Shown one piece after another: positions 1 to 9,982 of a DNA stretch of 64,000 nt (its first letter is position 1; each line of letters starts with the position of its first letter). The notes under the pieces were generated by a model. It saw nothing but the letters and a program-made list of their open reading frames with translations, did not search any database and was not told the DNA's origin. Location: NCBI GenBank assembly GCA_004194705.1, contig SADC01001284.1, positions 124,001 through 188,000 of the forward strand, read 5' to 3'. The position numbers were made by a program, and so were the translations under genes. This DNA comes from Ditylenchus dipsaci. Its lineage: Eukaryota; Nematoda; Chromadorea; Rhabditida; Anguinidae.

Positions 1-424
1 GGACCCAAACGGCCCGGGACTCAAACGTCCTGATCCCGCACACGGCGCTTTTGACTCTTGATGGGGTTTCAACAAGGTCAGTTTTTCAATATTTTACAGT
101 CGACCCTCGTTGTTGACCACCACAGTTAACCGCCTCCCTATGCCTGAGCTCTGGGATGTTGGTAAACCGAGATTTGACTGTATGTCGATTCTATCGTTAT
201 AATAATTTACCCTATGCCTTTCAGGAAGATGCTAATTTCTACGTCGACAAGCGTGCGGTCTACGTCTACAAAGGTCGCAAGGGGCAGCGTATTCGTACCA
301 TTGGGGCCGCATCACCCGTGTTCATGGCAATTCTGGCTTCGTCCGAGGGAAGTTTCATTACAACCTGCCGCCGCATGCCATTGGAAAGCGAATCTATGTG
401 ATGCTCTATCCAAGCACCATCTGA
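1..424 (+). CDS. rpl-33: Ribosomal protein eL33 (RPL35A), 5'-truncated and frameshifted
   Basis: This encodes a large-subunit ribosomal protein. Exon 2 starts at 225 after a TTTCAG acceptor and reads [16 protein letters not shown], then after a shift [17 protein letters not shown] and [16 protein letters not shown] to a TGA at 422-424, which is the conserved eL33 C-terminus. The end of exon 1 (about 39-76) reads [14 protein letters not shown], matching the family's HTALLK.EGV block. Exon 2 is 200 nt from a GAA codon to the stop, one base short of frame. One T seems lost near 300-303, where ATT-TGG is expected. Exon 1 has another frame break near 30, and about ten residues of the loop before the IWG motif are absent. 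The 5' end lies outside the window. It could be a pseudogene or a gene with sequence errors. The family call is firm and closest to nematode proteins. Confidence 0.88.
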
Positions 425-1050
425 ATTGTCTAGAACTCTCATGATTGGAATTCCCGTGTTATCCTCCTCGTTCATGTTACCGCCGCTGAATAAATTTTGA
501 TAAAGTGTTTTGGTGCTCTTAGTTTCGTATTATTGTATCCCGCTACTTTTCTTCGTAGACGTTCGGCTTGAGGTCCAGACTGTCTAACTCGCAACCAGAC
601 TGTCCAAATGGGAGTACTAGCGCGTTGCACTGCAAATTGAGGCAAAACCACCAATCACTTGTTTCAACTGAAATTTAATATTTATGACCTTATCCTACTT
701 TTAAAAAGTATACAGAAAATTTTCGCCGGATGAGGTAGAACGAGAACAAAAAAATAGCAAGCAAAAAATTGCTGGTCCCCACCGAAAAATTTGCCTGACA
801 TAATTTTCCTGACTTTTTTAGTACATTTATTGACATGATGCATAACTAGTTATGATATGCCAGAATATTATTCACGGAGCTTATGTAATGGACAAACAAG
901 ATTTTGAAAAAGGCATACAATGTAATTTCTAAACAAAAGATCTTTTGGAGTAAAAGACCCTGTGCTTTTTGCAAAAAACAGTACCATTTCGGTGAAGAAA
1001 AGACAAAAAAATTAAAAAGGCGCGTAAAAACGGCAACTTAATTCTTGGCG
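425..1050. other. Stretch without a recognised gene
   Basis: This AT-rich sequence follows the eL33 stop. I see no long reading frame, clear inverted repeat or RNA gene in it. It may contain the eL33 3' flank. Confidence 0.5.
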
Positions 1051-1059
1051 TTTTGTTTA

Positions 1060-1740
1060 AGTTGAACTACAAGGAAATTCAAATTTTGAAAGGGTGTGGT
1101 GTGGGCCAATTCATGTGCGGACCAGTTCGGTATGGACCAATTCGGTGTGGATCAATTCGCTTAACGCCCGTAAATGTATATCCACCTGATCAGAAGGTGC
1201 CTATTTCGGGTTTTGGGGTCTGGGGAGGTGAAATTGGGATTTTGGTCTTATAAAACCTTATTCACGTCACGGTTTTACATTTGATTGCAAGGTTAGTTAG
1301 ATTTAGATTTTCTTTAATTTTCAGGTTATCCAGGTGGATATCCACCTGAACCAGTGGTACCTCTCCCTGATTTTGGGTTCGGGTGGGCGAAATTGGGATT
1401 TTGGTCATATCAAACCTAATTCCTAACACGTTTTACATATAATAGCATGGATTGTTTTTCAAACTATCGAAAAATATTTTTTCAGGTTTTCCAGGTGGGT
1501 ATACACCTGGTTAGGTAGTAGGTTTTGGGGTTTCGGTGGGGAAAATCGTGAATTTGGTCTTAACAAACCCAATCCCCCTCACAATTTTGCATATGATAGG
1601 ATGGTTTGTTTTTGGTTAAAAAAATTCATTTTTCAGGCCATCCAGCTGGGTATTCACCCGGTCAGGTGGTACCTACCCTGGATTTCGGGATTCGGGTGGG
1701 TGATATCGTAATTGTAGTCCTAACAAACAGGTTTCACCAC
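1060..1740. repeat. Tandem array, ~150-160 bp unit with a palindromic core
   Basis: Four or five diverged units start near 1178, 1330, 1490 and 1641, a spacing of about 151-160 bp. Each contains a variant of the palindrome CCAGGTGGATATCCACCTGG. This is followed by a GGTACCT stretch, a GGGTTTYGGGTGGG stretch and a block like TTTTGGTCTTAAAAACC. Most units are preceded by TTTTCAG. The same unit recurs as an array at 58.64-59.42 kb, and fragments of the palindrome occur near 5.6 kb, 15.75 kb and 26.3 kb. No coding capacity is seen. Confidence 0.8.
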
Positions 1741-1782
1741 ACGATCCGTTTTCGATATGATCATGGCAAATCTGTTATGCAT

Positions 1783-1995
1783 TGGCCACAATGGAGGTGT
1801 GAGGTGCGAGGTCAAGGTGTGAGGTGCGAGGTCCGTTCCTAAAATTTTGTTTTTATATCCGATAGTGGGAAAGTTTATTTTATTCAGTAGCGGACCTTGA
1901 AAATAGGTTAAAAAACTTTTCAGATCAGTGAAATGACAAAATCTCGCTGAGCTACATCACCTTAAAAACCTCTACCTCACACCTCCATTGTGGCC
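1783..1995. mobile_element. MITE, GGCCACAATGGAGGTG family, copy 1
   Basis: The left end GGCCACAATGGAGGTGTGAG and the right end CTCACACCTCCATTGTGGCC are inverted copies. The arms also share TGAGGTGCGAGGT repeats and a core with TCATTTCACTGATCTGAAAAG. Other copies lie at 8637-8875 and 33088-33290, with a diverged relative at 12753-12957. No protein is encoded. Confidence 0.85.
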
Positions 1996-2094
1996 ACCGT
2001 ATTATCCCTATGTTGTAGAGCATGGTCTGTTCCCTTATGGATCTATTACAAGTAATGAAAAATTATGGCTGGGAGCCGAGATGAAAATTGAAAA

Positions 2095-2150
2095 ATTGTC
2101 CCGTGTCCCGCGGGAGTATAAATGGGGCTTTAGAAAACTGCTCTTAGAGT
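2095..2150. mobile_element. Right-end fragment of the 47.86-kb MITE family
   Basis: The stretch TTGTCCCGTGTCCCGCGGGAG and the ATGGCTGGGAGCC block just before it match the right end of the element at 47859-48252. Only this end is present. Confidence 0.6.
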
Positions 2151-2723
2151 TAAACAATGGCTGTATTTAATTTAACCCGCCAAATTACTGATTAACGCCG
2201 TCAAATTATTTTTTACCCCGTCAAATTTGAATTTTCGGTGAAATACTGCAGTAAATTTTGCGGGAATCCGAATTTTATAGTCGAATTTTTATATTTTATA
2301 GTCAAAAATGACTTGGATCGCTCAAAATCCCACCCAGAGTGGCCAGAAGCCCCTGTTGGTTTTTTGAGGGTTGATTGAGGGGGGGGGGTAAACTTTTTGC
2401 GAAAATTCAATTGAGCGGATCAGAATTCCAGTCCGATGAGCTTAATCGCTCAGAATTCCAGGTTCATGGTGGATGTGAGTGGTTTAGGGTGGAATTCTGA
2501 GCGATTCAGCCGATTGGACCGGAATTCTGATCCGCCTGATTGAATTTTTGCAAAAAGTTTACCTCCTCCTTCAATTAACCCACAAAAAACGAACTTTCAG
2601 GGCTTCTGGTCACTCTGGGTTGGATTTTTAGCGATCCTAGTCATTTTTGACTACAAAATTCGGATTCCCGCAAAATTTACGGCAGTATTTCACCGAAAAT
2701 TCAAATTTGACGGGGTAAATAAG

Positions 2724-4824
2724 TAGAGATGGGAACAAACAATATATTGGTATTGGGATATTGGGGTATTGGGTCAAATAAAGGCGTTAATATTGGTATT
2801 GGGATATTGGTTGGTGACCAGGGTGGTAACCTCAGCCGGCTGACTTCAGCCGGCTGAGGTTAAACTCAGCCATCAGCCGGCTGAGGCTGAGGCTGATGGC
2901 TGAGGTAGAAATTTCGGCCCGGCTGACGGCTGAGGCTGAGGAAAATTTTCAGACCTCAGCCGGCTGAGGCTGATGGCTGAGGTAAAAATTTCGGCCCGGC
3001 TGACGGCTGAGGATGAGGAAAATTTTCAGACCTCAGCCGGCTGAGGCTGAGGCTGACGGCTGAGGAAATTTTTAGACCTGGCAGACGGCTGAGGCAGAAA
3101 ATTTTTTTAAAATTTCCTTAACAGAAAAAATTTTAAACTTAACTTTTTGTCTAAAAAGCTTTGAAATTTCCAATTTTTTATAGTAATAATGCCATCAGGT
3201 AGCGCTGCAATTCTGGTTTCTTACAAAATATATCTATTGCATTCTCTTAAAAAATTGTAAACAGCAGGACCAAAGCATAAGGGGGGTCAGAAAAGTAATT
3301 CAGTTCATAACTTTAACTTATTATTTTACATTTCGTGACGTTATGCAATAATTGATACTTTATCAGTAACCAGAATCGCACAGCTACTTAATGGTGTCAT
3401 CATTTTGAAAACAAAATATAAGAATACGAATTTAATTTCACAAAATTGAAATTCGCACAAAAAAGATTTTTTTCACCAAACATAAGTCATTTTACCTCAA
3501 AAGCCAGCTTTGTCTATTTTATGGCTACTTATACACAAACCAATAAAATTGTTAATTTTAATAGTTTTATATTACAGCCGGCTGAGGTTAACTCAGCCAT
3601 TAGCCGGCTGAGGCTGATGGCTGAGGTGAAAATTTTGCTCGGCTGACGGCTGAGGCTGAGGAAAATTTTCAGACCTCAGCCGGCTGAGGCTGATGGCTGA
3701 GGTAAAAATTTTGGCACGGCTGACGGCTGAGGCTGAGGAAAATTTTCAGACCTCAGCCGGCTGAGGCTGATGGCTGAGGTAAAAATTTTGGCACGGCTGA
3801 CGGCTGAGGCTGAGGAAAATTTTCAGACCTCAGCCGGCTGAGGCTGAGGCTGGCTGAGGTAATCGTCGAGTATACCACCCTGTGGTGACTTTCGAAAATA
3901 TTGGTATTGGGTTCGACAAAGATATTGGGTGCTAAATAATGAAATTTTTTTAATGGAAATTTCAAATTTTCACTCATATTTTCTCAATTTTTTGGCCTAA
4001 TGGATGACATTAAACAAATTTTATTTATTATTATTTCATTGATTCAGTTAAATTGTCTTTTTTTCAAAGAAAAAACTTGAAGGGGGTGTGTACTTTAGGT
4101 TCGGAATATTTAAAAAGTTATCTCGAGCGGAAAACAAAATGCAAACAAATTTGTTTTTCCTCTTAACACCATCTTTATCAGCAAATATCAACAGTCTCAC
4201 AATTTTCTGAATCACTACATCAATTATTTCAAAAATTGGCAAGGCAAATAAAACAACTGCCGCATAGCTTCAGAGGAAACTCATTTTTTTAATTTCGGAA
4301 CTTCTTACAACCAGAAAGTGACCCAGAAGTAATTTTTTTCGACAAAATAGAGTTTCTTTTCCACGATTGTGCAACACCATAACAAGATTTATTTCAAATG
4401 ATTTCTCCCACATTCGACAGCTGGTGCAATGACATTAATTTTTCGTCCAAAATCCGATCCCCCAATGTTAATTAGTCCGAAATTCAGATCGTCCGAAATT
4501 TAATTCGTAAAAACTTGAGTTTAAAAATTGCTCGATTATTCGATTTCCGAGCACATTTCAACTAATAACCTAATAAAAACCGAAATAAATCAATTTTCGT
4601 TTTTTTAGGCCAAAAATTCAGTTCCAGCATGTTACTAAATCGAGATAAGACTGAATTAGGGACTTTTTTCAATATTTTGGTGAAAAAAATAGACTTTTGA
4701 AAAATATTGGTATTGGGCAATATATTGGGGTCCACATCTTTGAAATATTGGTATTGGTATTGGGTCTAGAGAGGGCCAAAAAATATTGGTATTGGTATTG
4801 GGCAAACGCAAATGCCCATCTCTA
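2724..4824. mobile_element. Non-autonomous hAT element (hAT-1) with 8-bp TSD
   Basis: The ends TAGAGATGGG (2724) and CCCATCTCTA (ends 4824) are inverted. The element is flanked by a perfect 8-bp direct repeat TAAATAAG (2716-2723 and 4825-4832), as expected for hAT transposition. Subterminal regions carry many copies of AATATTGGTATTGGG. No transposase is seen. It is inserted in a foldback element and itself contains a second hAT-like element. Confidence 0.9.
2819..3882. mobile_element. Nested hAT-like element (hAT-2) with CAGCCGGCTGAGG arrays
   Basis: The ends CAGGGTGGTA and TACCACCCTG are inverted, and TGGTGAC flanks both sides (2812-2818 and 3883-3889). This is 7 bp; hAT normally makes 8, so one base may have been lost. 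Two internal blocks (about 2830-3080 and 3580-3865) are minisatellites of a roughly 77-bp unit rich in CAGCCGGCTGAGGCTGA. The middle is AT-rich and noncoding. A short relative lies near 25193-25250. Confidence 0.8.
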
Positions 4825-4861
4825 TAAATAAGTAATTTGACGGGGTATAACAAATTGAGCC

Positions 4862-5195
4862 ATTAAAGGGGCATGCTCGCCGCCGATGGAAAATTTCAAA
4901 AGGCGGGTACCAGGTAAATTCAAAAAAGAATTATTTTCAAAAACATTTTGTTGAGTATTTGACGGGGAATAAGTAATCAAAAACATTGGCAATACTTAAT
5001 AGCATCCGTGGCCTAGTGGTAAAGCGACGGCGGTCTCTTAGAAAGTCGGTCGTCGGTTCGATTCCATATGGAGTTACAATTTTTCCTCGACTTTTCCAAA
5101 AATTTCGTCAAATTATTTCTCGTTTGAATTTCGCTGGTACCCGCTTTTCAAAATATTCCCATCGGCGCCGAGCATGCCCCTTTAAAAAATTATCG
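4862..5195. mobile_element. Foldback element enclosing a tRNA-like sequence
   Basis: The arm at 4864-4935 (AGGGGCATGCTCG...GGCGGGTACCAG) is inverted at 5115-5192 (CTGGTACCCGCTTTTC...CGAGCATGCCCCT). The interior includes the tRNA-like 5002-5074. Similar GGGCATGCTC ends occur in the 50.4-kb and 63.8-kb MITEs. Confidence 0.75.
5002..5074 (+). pseudogene. tRNA-like sequence, no valid fold
   Basis: There is a good A-box (TGGCCTAGTGG, 5009-5019) and B-box (GGTTCGATTCC, 5055-5065) at tRNA spacing. The T-stem and acceptor stem do not pair properly and the anticodon loop is ambiguous. It is probably a decayed tRNA or tRNA-derived repeat carried inside the foldback element. Confidence 0.45.
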
Positions 5196-5315
5196 TCAAA
5201 TTTTAAATTCCTCTCGAGACAAACAACATTTAAATTTTTCAATGACTCTATGTTTTTATAATTTTTGTCTCGAGAAGAATTAAAAATTGGACAATAATTT
5301 TTCAATTCTAAGGTG

Positions 5316-6576
5316 TACATGACAATTTTGTGCCGCAACAATTTTGTGTGTGCCGTCAATTTTGTGCCGCTACAATTTTGTGTCGACAATTTTATGCCGT
5401 CAATTCTGCGCCGCTATAATTTAAAGCTTTCAAAGCATGTGACCCTTAATGGTTCTTCACCATCCTAACTACCCCGTTACTACTCCTAATGGGGCAGTGG
5501 TAAATTCCTTGTGGTAAATTCCGCCTCCAAATTTTGTTCTAATCATACGAGCAGCAGACCTTTTTTTCTTGAATATCAATCATAAACTAGTTTTTATAAG
5601 ACTTTTAGGCCTCAAGGTGGGTGGAGAACCACCTGGTACCTCCCTTAAATGGGCATCCCGGCTATAGAATCCAAAATTTCAGATTTGGCTGGAAGTAATT
5701 AAAATCACTGTAACCTAACCAGAATCGTGTCATGAAGACGGTTTGATAATACCAAACCGGCGATTTGACTTGCAGGAACTCCAAGTCGGGAGTAGTTTCG
5801 TATCCCGTGGGGTGTCCAAATGGTGCTCAGGTTGTTGTACCTACGTAATGGTATTCAGGTTTAAGTATGTGGTAGTGGTACTTAGTTAGTGGTACCCAAT
5901 GCTCAGGTGGCTCAGGTGGATGGAGATATCTAAAGATGAATGGATAACTTAGGTGAATGGTTTACTAATGGATAGGTTTGAATAAGCAAGTTAACTCTTT
6001 TGCTCCACTAAATCCAGGACGGGGTAAAGTGTCGAACCTGCATGTCCACTTTGTGCAAATTTTTAAAATTCTTTGATTTTCCTTTTTTTTATCAAAATTT
6101 ATATTGAGGATTTATATGTGGTGAATCTGGACGTCCGCCTGGGGCAAAAAAAAATCTCTTATGTTTTGGCTTCAAAAAGCATTTCAATGCACCAATACCG
6201 ATAACCTAAAGATAGTTGTAGGTAAAAGACTGTCATTTGAACAATTTTATGAAACTCAGACGATAGCCTATAAAATGGCATTTTACTATCGTCAAACCTT
6301 CTTTAGAAGGCTCGTATTAGTGCATAAAACATGCTTTTGAACTCGAAAGACATAAAAAATTGCACTAAGTGGACGACCGACCACGTGGTTTGGTTGGTGA
6401 ATGGATCATCCAGTAGAACTTAGGTTGGATAATAAAAAAACATTTAAAATAATAGGAGTTCTTCACAAGACAAAGAACATAAAATTTAAATTATGGCGGC
6501 GAAAAATTGTCGGCACAAAATTGTCGCGGCGAAAAATTGTCGGCATAAAATGTCGGTACAAAATTGACCGGTACCG
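5316..6576. mobile_element. Foldback element with GACAATTTTGTGCCG word ends
   Basis: The left end (5320-5420) holds about six repeats of GACAATTTTGTGCCG-like words and the right end (6493-6576) holds their inverted copies (CGGCACAAAATTGTC). Both arms continue into GCCGCTATAATTTAAA on the inner side. Parts of the interior (5700-6010 and 6040-6320) reappear inverted at 15.42-16.02 kb. No transposase is seen. Confidence 0.7.
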
Positions 6577-7160
6577 ATTCTAGAGCAATTCTAAGCAAAT
6601 GGACCTAGTAAACTTTGGGTTTCGTAGGCTATAAGTTTCCATGACATCTAGATAAATGACCACTCGAAAGATAGCCTGCATCTCCACTTCAAGATATATA
6701 TTACAGATTTTTAAAATATGACGTACCTAAAAAGTTATGACTCTTTTTTGCATTTTCGTGGCAAGACAAAAAAGTAAAAAACTTAAAATTTTCAAAGGGC
6801 TCCTGCCGAACTTTCATGCCAAAATTTTTTCAAATTGAAAACACTATCGTGTTCAGCGTGAAATTCTGGTCCAGGATTGTCAAAGTCAACAGTCGGTCCT
6901 GCGGGTGTTAAATTGCCATTTAGATCCTAAATTTTAGAATACTTCTCCGTAATTTTCGGGTCAAGTAGGTACGGGCCAGTCTCATGTTCGAGCTCGGTAG
7001 AGCAAATCAAGGCCAGTACCAGCCTTTCGAAAATTCGAAAAATACAATTTAAAATTATATTCCTGAATTGTCCGTTTAAGATAAAATGAATTTTAAACCG
7101 ACGCAAAATTCATACATGTGAATTTTCGTAAATCACAGATTTCGAAACAATCATTTTCTT
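6577..7160. other. Stretch without a recognised gene
   Basis: This is AT-rich sequence with no clear coding exon or repeat end that I can define. Confidence 0.4.
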
Positions 7161-7164
7161 TGTG

Positions 7165-7465
7165 CTCTCACAAGGAGGGACCCTGACTGTGAACTGGGCT
7201 TTCGATAAAAAAAAAGTTATCCGCGTGTTACTCAATAAAAATTTTAGGAATGACCCATGGTACATGGGTCAGTCGTATAAAACCATGATATGGGTCTTTC
7301 GAGGTGTTTTAGAACTTTTAGTAAAACTCTACTACATTTTTTGGACCTTCAGAGCTGAAGAGCCAGATTTGTCAGGAACTTGGGCACGCTCTACAAGAAT
7401 ACGCAGAAAAATTTTTGTCATCGAAGTTCCCCCAGGTCACAGTCAGGCTCCCTCCCTTGTCAGTC
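7165..7465. repeat. Inverted repeat, ~300 bp
   Basis: ACAAGGAGGGACCCTGACTG at about 7169 is matched in inverted form by CAGGTCACAGTCAGGCTCCC near 7435. Two GACCCATGGTACATGGGTC palindrome-like stretches lie inside. It is probably a degenerate MITE. The reading frame across it shows no known domain. Confidence 0.45.
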
Positions 7466-7924
7466 ATTTTGTAACTTGTTAGAAAGCTGAGATCCAGAAC
7501 TACAAAAGAGTTGAAAAATATTGAAAGTTGATTCAAAAATTATCGGGAACGAAAGGGTTTTTCGAATTTCCGGCAGGAAAAGAGACATTTCCGGTAGAAA
7601 AGGAGCTATTTCAGGGTCGAAAACAATAACAACCAAAAAATATTGCTTGCTCGTATTAGCTGGATTTTGCCCCTTCAACATTAACTTTTGCTAATTTATA
7701 GGTTCAATAACTACTTCTCGAAAACCTACTAGCAGCATGGTTTCCACTGATCAGCGAATACTTAGTCACTGGATTCCTAGTCATTTTCAAGTGGTTTATG
7801 ACCCAAGCATGCACACAACAGTCGTTTGGATCAACAAGGCATTCGGTTTCCACTTTGATCATTTTGATCATCACTTTGATCATTTATTCAGGGTCATTTG
7901 GTCTTCAATGATGCATAAAATAAA

Positions 7925-9215
7925 TTATAATATTTTTTACGGTTTTTGTACGCTTTTTGTACATTTTTGTACGCTAATAAATTAAGGAACTGCGACGCAT
8001 TTTGGTTGACTTCACCAGAAACATATTTTATCCGAAGAAAGCCGCTGCTCTGATTCAATTGAGGAAATATTTGTTGAGTTTAAAATAGTCGGTCATTTTG
8101 TTTAACGTATGGTGTGTTGTTTGTTCAATAAAGGGAGAAATATGGTATCTTTTGGCTTAGCTTTAGTCTCATTTGAAGTGAGAAAAATGGGCTCTATATG
8201 CATTCGCATCTCTGAAAAAAAAGATGCCTTGGCTCCCCCACCCCTGTTGATTTTTTTCGAATTTTTTTTCCTAAAAGTCTTAAAAGTGTTTTTAAGTGTT
8301 TATAATATTATTCAGATCATTTTCACAAAAAAATTTTTTGTGAAAATTTTTTCAAGATGCGCGCACTCACTTACCTTAGACATAATTTCGAGCAAGATTC
8401 TTGAGCATATTATATCTTTCACAATCTTTACCGGTTCCTCTTTTAGGTTTTGAGTTTTTATCCGAATATTTTGAAGAATAAAAAAAAGAATGGTCCATTT
8501 AGTGAAAAAAATGATGTTTGATTAGTGATTACTGTGTACCCATTGCTTATAACGAATTTCTGCGATTCTGAATGCATGACTGGATTGGAAAAAAAATTAC
8601 TGTTTCAGATGTCAAATAACCCATTAATTATGTCTTGCCACAATGGAGGTGGGAGGTCCGAGGTCGAAGTCTTTGAGGTGATTTAGCTCAGCCGTATTTT
8701 GTCATTTTATGATCTGAAAAGTTTTTGACCTATTCTTAAGGCCACTACTGAATGAAATCAATGTTCCCACTATTGGATATAAAAATAAAATTTTAAAAGA
8801 CGGAGCTCGCACGTCGCATCTCAAATCTCACACGTTGACCTCGCACCTCACACCTCCATTGTGGCCAATGCATTACGTGAATTGAATGGTTGCCAAAATT
8901 ATCTGCAAATTATTGATCATATAGGACTTTGATTGCAATATCACACATCAAATAATCACCAAATCATGTCATTAGAGGCTATCCGACCACAGAGTTATTG
9001 ACGGAACCTTTAAAACAATAGCCACAAACCAAAAAAGGAGGGTTTTGCCGAAAAAAGAAGGGTTTGATCAAAAAAATAAAGGAAAATAAAAAGCGTACAA
9101 AAATGTACAAAAACCGTACAAAATTTTGCACGGTTTTTGTACGTTTCTTGTACAATTCGCGAAAAATTGTCGTTTGAATTTTTTTGTACGAATGTACCGT
9201 TTTTGTACGATTTCC
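7925..9215. repeat. Inverted clusters of TTTTTGTACG words
   Basis: 7935-7975 carries CGGTTTTTGTACGCTTTTTG and similar words. 9088-9212 carries inverted and direct copies (GCGTACAAAAATGTACAAAA, CGGTTTTTGTACG). The arrangement resembles the two ends of a word-ended foldback element, but termini and target duplication could not be fixed. A MITE at 8637-8875 sits inside. Confidence 0.45.
8637..8875. mobile_element. MITE, GGCCACAATGGAGGTG family, copy 2
   Basis: It starts with GCCACAATGGAGGTGGGAGG and ends with CACCTCCATTGTGGCC. It shares the core AGGTGATTTAGCTCAGC and GATCTGAAAAG with copy 1. Confidence 0.85.
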
Positions 9216-9343
9216 TCACCATGAGTGCAACAAGCATCTTTCTAAGATATTTTTTCTGAGATAAAAATCCTCAAAGTCAAGGGTGAGGTATTATTAGAGA
9301 TTTTTTTTTAATTTGCGATGATACGAACACACTACATCCTTAC

Positions 9344-9671
9344 TGGCTTGTTCACGTTGTTCGAGTTAGAGTTCGGGTTCTTGGTTACGTGAACACCTCT
9401 GATCCCAACTTTAACTCCAGGGTGTTCACGTACCTCGAGCTCAAGTTCGAGGTCGAAGGTTTTCATGCGTGAAACTTACTTTTAGTGACTTTAGACGGCT
9501 CTTAGGTGAGATTCTGAGCTATCTAAGCTGTATACATAGGCGATTTCAAGCTCGACCTCGAACTCTAATTCGAAGTACGTAAACACCTTCGAGTTAGAGT
9601 TCGGGTTTTTGAGTACATGAACACCTTTTACCCGAACTCTGACTCAAACTCTAACAACTTGAACAAGCCAT
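9344..9671. mobile_element. MITE with GTTCGAGTTAGAGTTCGGG word ends
   Basis: The left end GGCTTGTTCACGTTGTTCGA and the right end AACTTGAACAAGCC are inverted. The arms are repeats of GTTAGAGTTCGGGTTYT and GTGAACACC. A shorter copy is at 12572-12668. Confidence 0.7.
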
Positions 9672-9982
9672 ACCAGATCTAATACTCCAGAACTAAACGA
9701 TAGTTTTCTAAGCCTTTTTTGCAGCTTGTACGATCCTATTTTTTCAAACTGCATTTGATATGAATTGATTAAACAAAACATCTTATCGATAAATATTTTG
9801 TTTATTATACCTGCGCAAACTGCCTCTGAGAATATTTTTGCAAATCTATACAAACAAAAACCTCTTTTTAAAAAATAGAAAAAAACAATTATCAACAAAA
9901 ACAAAGTAGAAAAGCTCGGAAACATGAGGCTAAACTATGGTTTTGAAACATTGTAAGTAAAGCTCATAACAGCGCCTTCTCC

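Larger units (their letters stand above)
2168..4862. mobile_element. Foldback element (word AATTTGACGGGGTAAA), split by hAT-1
   Basis: The segment 2190-2723 is a long palindrome centred near 2470. Its arms share TACTGCAGTAAATTTTGCGG, the TGGCCAGAAGCCCCTG block and the TCAGAATTCCAG block. The outermost parts consist of repeats of a word like AATTTGACGGGGTAAA, present left as its complement (2190-2230) and right as CAAATTTGACGGGGTAAATAAG. The right end resumes at 4833 with TAATTTGACGGGGT after the hAT-1 insertion. The core matches the foldback at 20505-21190, whose end word is different. Confidence 0.8.

Noticed and set aside
156..475. Other open frames over the eL33 region on both strands
   Set aside because: They are shadows of the frameshifted eL33 exon; only the eL33 frames show a known protein.
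3753..3977. Minus-strand frame rich in Ser/Leu/Pro
   Set aside because: It is the translation of the CAGCCGGCTGAGG minisatellite in hAT-2, not a gene.
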